DNA of 64,000 bases, taken from assembly GCA_963575745.1 (NCBI GenBank), contig CAUYUJ010021170.1:1098801-1162800 (forward strand), read 5' to 3'. Shown here piece by piece: positions 46,101 to 52,100 of the stretch. Each line of letters starts with the position of its first letter. Position 1 is the first letter of the stretch. Source of the DNA: Prorocentrum cordatum. Taxonomy: Eukaryota; Sar; Dinophyceae; Prorocentrales; Prorocentraceae. Made by a program: the position numbers and the translations under genes. The notes beneath the pieces were generated by a model. It did no database searches. It was not told where the DNA came from and saw nothing but the letters and a program-made list of their open reading frames with translations.

Positions 46101-49100
46101 AACGCGAAGCGTTGGACCCGGCTGTGATGCTGTGATGATGTCCACATGAGTGCAAACCCTCGTGATTAGGGCAACCAACACATCTCTTACCACATGCTGA
46201 TCCAACGTCGCCCCAGGGGTCCTTGGAAGTGAGAGCAACTTCACAGAAGCCCGAACATCCTGGAGGTTTTGGGGGGTCGGCGGAGTGCGGTAGACCGTTG
46301 GGTGTAGTCCCCTCGTCCTCCGTCATAATATGTTGACGCATGCCCTTATTCAATGATGGCGAAGGACGAATGAGCGCAAGCTCGAGAAGTGTTTCCCAAA
46401 CATTACTCTTTTTGGAGTCGAAATGTTTTGTCATCATGTCCGCAACTTGTTCCTTAGTACCTACGTGTGACAAATGTATTTGTTCATGTTGACAGACTTC
46501 CACGATCCAATCCAGGTTGATTCTATGCGTGCGATGGAGGTGCCGCAATGCGGCCGTCCTACCTTTCTTTACTATTTTGATAACAGCCTCATTGTCCTCG
46601 GCTATGATAAGCTGTACCTGCGGAGGGCTCTTATCAGAATGAACTTTGCGATGGTCATGTAGAGGATGTTCGCCGAATGTTGTTAGGGTGGATCGAGGAG
46701 AGTCGTAAGTGCCAGGGGCTGGGGTTTCCCCCTGCTTCTTATACGTTGGTGGCTTACGCTGTTTGCGAGAGGCGGCGGCAACTTTGTCGCGGGCCTTGTG
46801 CGTGCGTACAACGTGTTCCCAAAAGGTAAGCAGGGGGAGGCCTTCAACCCGGAGCGCCGTGTCCAACGCGACGATTTCGGATTCCGTAGAGGAATGCGAA
46901 ACCACGGTTTGTTTCTTACACACGGCGTTGATCGGGAAGAAAGTGTTGGGGCCCACAATGGCGGCAAAGATGCCTGTCGTGGACTTCGACGTAGAAACAC
47001 AATCTGCATAGGAAGCGTCTGTAAACAGTATAATGGAAAGTTTATCGGCGGAATCGCCGATGAAACCCTGCAAGCTATGCGTCTTGGTGTGCTTGATGTA
47101 GCATACAAGACGATGCAGACGTTTGTCGCAAGCTCGATTCCATTTGGTAATCTCGCGTGCCAACATGCAGACTGGGTGTAATAAATCAAAGCGACAGCAT
47201 CTTGCAAGATATAAAATTTTCATTAGAATGCTAGCCGACTCTGGGCCGAGGACGCCTTTGTCGTCAAAATCAGCTTCTGTGAAGGCGGAGTCCTCGATCC
47301 CAGGGGTTTCGGAGACGGGTAGGTCTCGGAACTTCATTTTCGGATTGTCTGGAATGGTAGCAGCAACCTCAAGGTAGCGATCGATACATTGATCAATATA
47401 CCCGCTCATATTATATCGAACGCCACGGACATCTTTGGCAGTTTTGTAGGCTGCGGTGTCCCGCTGCGCTTGAGGCAGTAAAGGACGAATGGTCTCCATA
47501 CGTTTGTTGAACTCGATGTCTGATACTGTATATGGAGCCTGTCCGCAACCGAGATATTGATCAAGTTTGGTGGGCGGATCGATCTTGATGCCACTGTCCC
47601 GGATGAGGTTCCATCCAGCTTCTAGGTTGTCTTTTGGGCCGGCCAGCTTGAAGTCGTCGACGTATACAGAAAGCACCAATCCAAGTTTAGGGTGGGTCCA
47701 AATGCATTCCCATCCTTGCATAGGAACGAATCCTTTGCTCTCAAGGCATGTCTTGCAGTGTCTCTCCCAAAAGACGCCAGCAAGAGGATGACCATAGAGA
47801 GCCAAACGGAGTCGGCACACTGGGTCTTTGTATTTAGCCCATGATGCTGGTCGACGTGCCGGTGGGAGGCTGATCCATGTATCGACTGGGTCAATTCTGC
47901 CATCACCGTACAACAGCGCCTGCGTGTATGCTGATGGTGCATCACTCTGGCCACCATTGTAACCGGGCATGTGTGCGACAGCATCAACGAGCTTTGACGC
48001 CTCAATATGTGATGCGCTGGATGCGGCATCAGCGAAAACCGCTGCCAGGCCTGTTTGATCTTTCATAGTATTTCCCTGGCAGACAACGCGACCTTTGTAT
48101 TTGCGCTGTTCAGGTGGGAGTTCGGAATGCTTCACAGTTCCGAGTTCGAGTAAATGCGCAAAATGAATGTCCTTGCCCTCCTTAATGGCCTGCGCTTTGA
48201 CATCGGCGCGTTCAGCGACGGTGTCTTCCATCCATGTGGTCTGTGCGCGAAGGCGATCATATTCTCCACGGAGAGCGGCCTGAGCGCGTGGTTCTGCTGC
48301 TATTTGCTTTTTATTGAGGCTCTGGGTTACCAGTGCATATGAGGTAGTTTCATGACGCTCACGATGTGGCTGATCAGGCGTGTCTTTGGGAAGGACGGCC
48401 ATGATAGGAGCATCAACAAAACCAGAAACCTTTCTCTGCCGGACAAACTGCGCGAAGGTCGGTTTCAGTGTGAGACAAAGTGGATTCAAAGCACCGAATG
48501 ATGGACCATCGTGTTCAATGTTTGTCGGTGATGCGATCGCCACTGCAGCTCTAGCCGGCGATGATGACGATGCACTGGTTTCCCGGTGCTCATTATCGGG
48601 TAAATAATACAGCACCGTAGTAATGTCTCGGGGACCACCAGGGACAGGGGCGTACAAAATAGTTTTGTCTGTGACGCCCTTGACTTGTTCATCTCGGATC
48701 GTGTCTCCGGTGTGCGTGTCAAGAGTGATTCGACGCTCGACACGGTCCCATTTCGGTCCATCCGAGCGTGTTGTTCTAAGTGTTTTGGCGTTGTTATCCT
48801 GACGAGACCAGGTCTTCAGAGTTGCCTCATGTCGGCGAGCACGAGCTTCGGAAACCAGCTTACCGAATGCACGTTCGCGATCGCGCTGGCGACCAGAAAG
48901 ACACTTCCAGTACTCCACGAGACAGTGATCGGGCCTAGTAGTTTTCTGTATTTTGGTATCACGTCCCATTGATTTAATTTTGCCATCGGAAGTGTATTCT
49001 GGAGCATAGTAAAATCGCACGGTGCCTGTCCAGGGTTCTCCCAGGGCTCGATGATCGCTCTCACTGACTCCATCCCATGTGTCTCTGAACTTGTCCTGTC

Positions 49101-52100
49101 CCTGGAATGTCGATGTAGTTTCAAATTCACGAATTACATCGAACTTTTCCAATGGTACCGGTAGCCCTTCTGGGGCGTCCGTGGGGATAAACAACTGTAA
49201 ACGTGGGGTACATATGTGACGAAGAATCGTAGCATCACGTACTTCCCAATAGTCTGGAGTTGCCGCAGGGGCGGTTGGTAATTCTGCCTCTGCGACGGCT
49301 GGGGTTTCCCCCTGCATCGGCGCATGAGCAGGGTCGTCCCAGTCCACAGGGTAGTTGCTGAGTCGTGGGTCATCGTTGCGCATGGGGTCCAAGCAGTCGC
49401 CGAGAGGTATTTTGGCCTCATCTGCAATGGACTCGTGCATGGGCGGGTTATGATGAGTAAGAACGCCGTCAGCGACTGGGAACTCAAGTTTAGCTGGTAC
49501 GACGATATCTTTGACACGATGAACGTGACAATGGGTGCTGTCTGGGTATTTGGCATATGTGGCGGTGTCGACGACTAGGTAATCTCCAGACCATCGTCCG
49601 CCAGCATGCATATGATAACCCATGAACAATCCCTCGCGTGTCGTCTTCGTGAATTTCTTGCCATCACTATCTGTGTTGAGTTCCGGGTACAGGCATTTCC
49701 AATATACTTTGGAGCCAAAGGGTACTGTACGTCCATTGAATGACTCTCCGAAGCGAATCTCATATGGCGTAAGTTCCGCCTTATTTGGATCGGAAGATGC
49801 GGTACCGGTAGTAGACAGAGAGAAGTTGGTGGCATTACAGAAACATTGCATAGCCTCGCACCACCATTCATGTCCCAGACCAGAAGCCATAAGGACAGCC
49901 TTTGTGCCTTTGACCACGCGCTGCACAGCACGCTCTACAGTCCCGTTAGTCTGAGGTCGGTGTGGCGTGCTGGTATCATGGCGCCAGCCAAGTGTGGCAC
50001 ATGCTTTGATGAGTTCTTTGGAATTGTCGGTATAAATATGTTTAACCTCATCATTGGGGGCGACAAATTTCGTCAGACTAAGTTTGGTGGTTTCGGCATC
50101 CTTGTGCAATGCTGGATAGGCCATCATGGTGCCCGTGTGCTTGTCTAGGACAACGAGAGCACACCTTTCCTTCAGCCTGCCAGTGGCCTCATCATCTCCA
50201 ATAATGATATGATCTGCTGTCAAGGAATCTCCAAATTTCTTCGGTACGAACGCCTCATAAGTAGAATCATCTTCGTTTTTCTCGAGATCTGAACGCATCT
50301 TATGTTTTCTTTTGCAAGGCTTGTTGCGAATCAAAGCTCGAGCGCATATCTCACAATCTGGGTGTTTGGGAGAATGAGTCAAGTAATGACTGGGGTCAAT
50401 GCTCGGTCTCTCGACGACAGGGAGAGCGCACTCAGGGCCCTGCTGCGGGTCACCGCTGCACGAGGGTTTATTTAGAACCTCGAGGGTGTAACACCAGCAT
50501 GGGCCTTTAGTGGGGGTCTCCTCTGCGGGGTCGATGGGAAAGGTCTGAAAGCGACCACGACCACAGTCCCTGTGAGACATGCTTTTCCACTGTGGCAGGA
50601 TCACTCCGCAGCATGATGTCCTGACGCGTCGGCGTGGGCATTCCTTCGTGTGTCGCCTCGCGGAATACAAGGGGGTCGGCGGAGGTGGCGGAGCATCATG
50701 CATGTGGTCGATATTGATCTGTGGAATAAAGTTATGTACCACAGCCTGTTTAGGCTGGCCATGTGGGGGTGTTAGTACGCATCCAATTCTTCTGTTCCAA
50801 TGTATATCCCAATCATCTTCCTCGACAAGACGACCCATGGACCAAACGGACGGGCAATTATCCATGACCAGGGTGTCTTTCTCGATGCCGAGTGCTGGGA
50901 TTTTGACACGTACATGTTGGTTGACGATTCTCTCGCCATTGGCGGTTTCCAAAATGTGTTCTCGTCCAATGCGAATGCCCTTTTTCTCGGATTCTGTCAT
51001 GTCGGCTTTATCTGAAATGTGTAATGCCGAACCGCTATCAAGGACGAAAGAACGCGATATTGCTACCGTGTCCTTTGTTGGAGGGGCGCTGGCTGCAGTT
51101 TCCTGCCGCGACGAAGCTGCAGTTTCCTGCTGCTCTGGTGCTGCAGTTGCCTGCTGCGCCGTGGCATATGTGTGGAGCAGCACGTCCTCCTGTGGAATTG
51201 CGACGTAGCAATAATCGAAGTGGATGTCCTCGTCGTCGTCCAGCCTCCGTATGAGGGCGAATGCATTCTCCTGGGCGCGTGTCAGATGAGCCTGAGAACG
51301 GATCCACCACCAATCGGGTATTGGATCTGGAACGTGGACAGCACCGCCTTTGTTTGGTGACTCCCGATACGGTCTCATCTTACGTCGAACCGTGAAAAAA
51401 TCGATATCGGTAGCAGCAAGGTTCCAGCGAACCTTTAGTTTTGGTGTCGATGTCGTCGCAGGCGGTTTGGTCTTGAGAATCTGGGCCTTTGAGATACCAT
51501 GTGTAGGTGAAACTGCGAGGATCTTCTCGCGTATCACGTACACTCGGTTGGTGTTCCGAGCGGGAGAGCGCTGTCGTTGACTGGACTGCGATGTCCGACT
51601 GGAACGGGAGCCAGATCGTGAATCTCTCTGAGACCATCTTGCACCGCCTGGACTACGTGATCGGCCTTGCCGCTGAGACGAACGAGACGGCGATCGCGAG
51701 TCCTTCTGGGACCAGCGAGTGCCACCTGGGCTCTTGGAGGGCTGTCGAGTGTTCGTTGAGAAACGACGGTTGCCCCCCGGACTCCTGGAGTAAGCCCTGC
51801 CCCCCGGACTCCTGGTGAAAGATCGTGATCTCTGCGACCAGCGTCTACCACCTGGGCTTCGGGAGGGGAACCTCTGTTCGCTTCTGGGCCTGCTGGGGCT
51901 GCGAGGCGGCGTCTTGAAGCCATTTTTATAGTGGGCAAATTTGCAGGTATCCCCGTTGGTGCAATTGCCCTTCTGATAGAAGACGCAAGGATGCACGTGG
52001 TGCCGGTTGCAACCAGTGCGCTGACACATATTACCCTTTGCGAAATCGTAGCAAAAATACCTGGCAGCTGGAGGCCTCGAAGTAGCCGCGCCAGAGGCGC

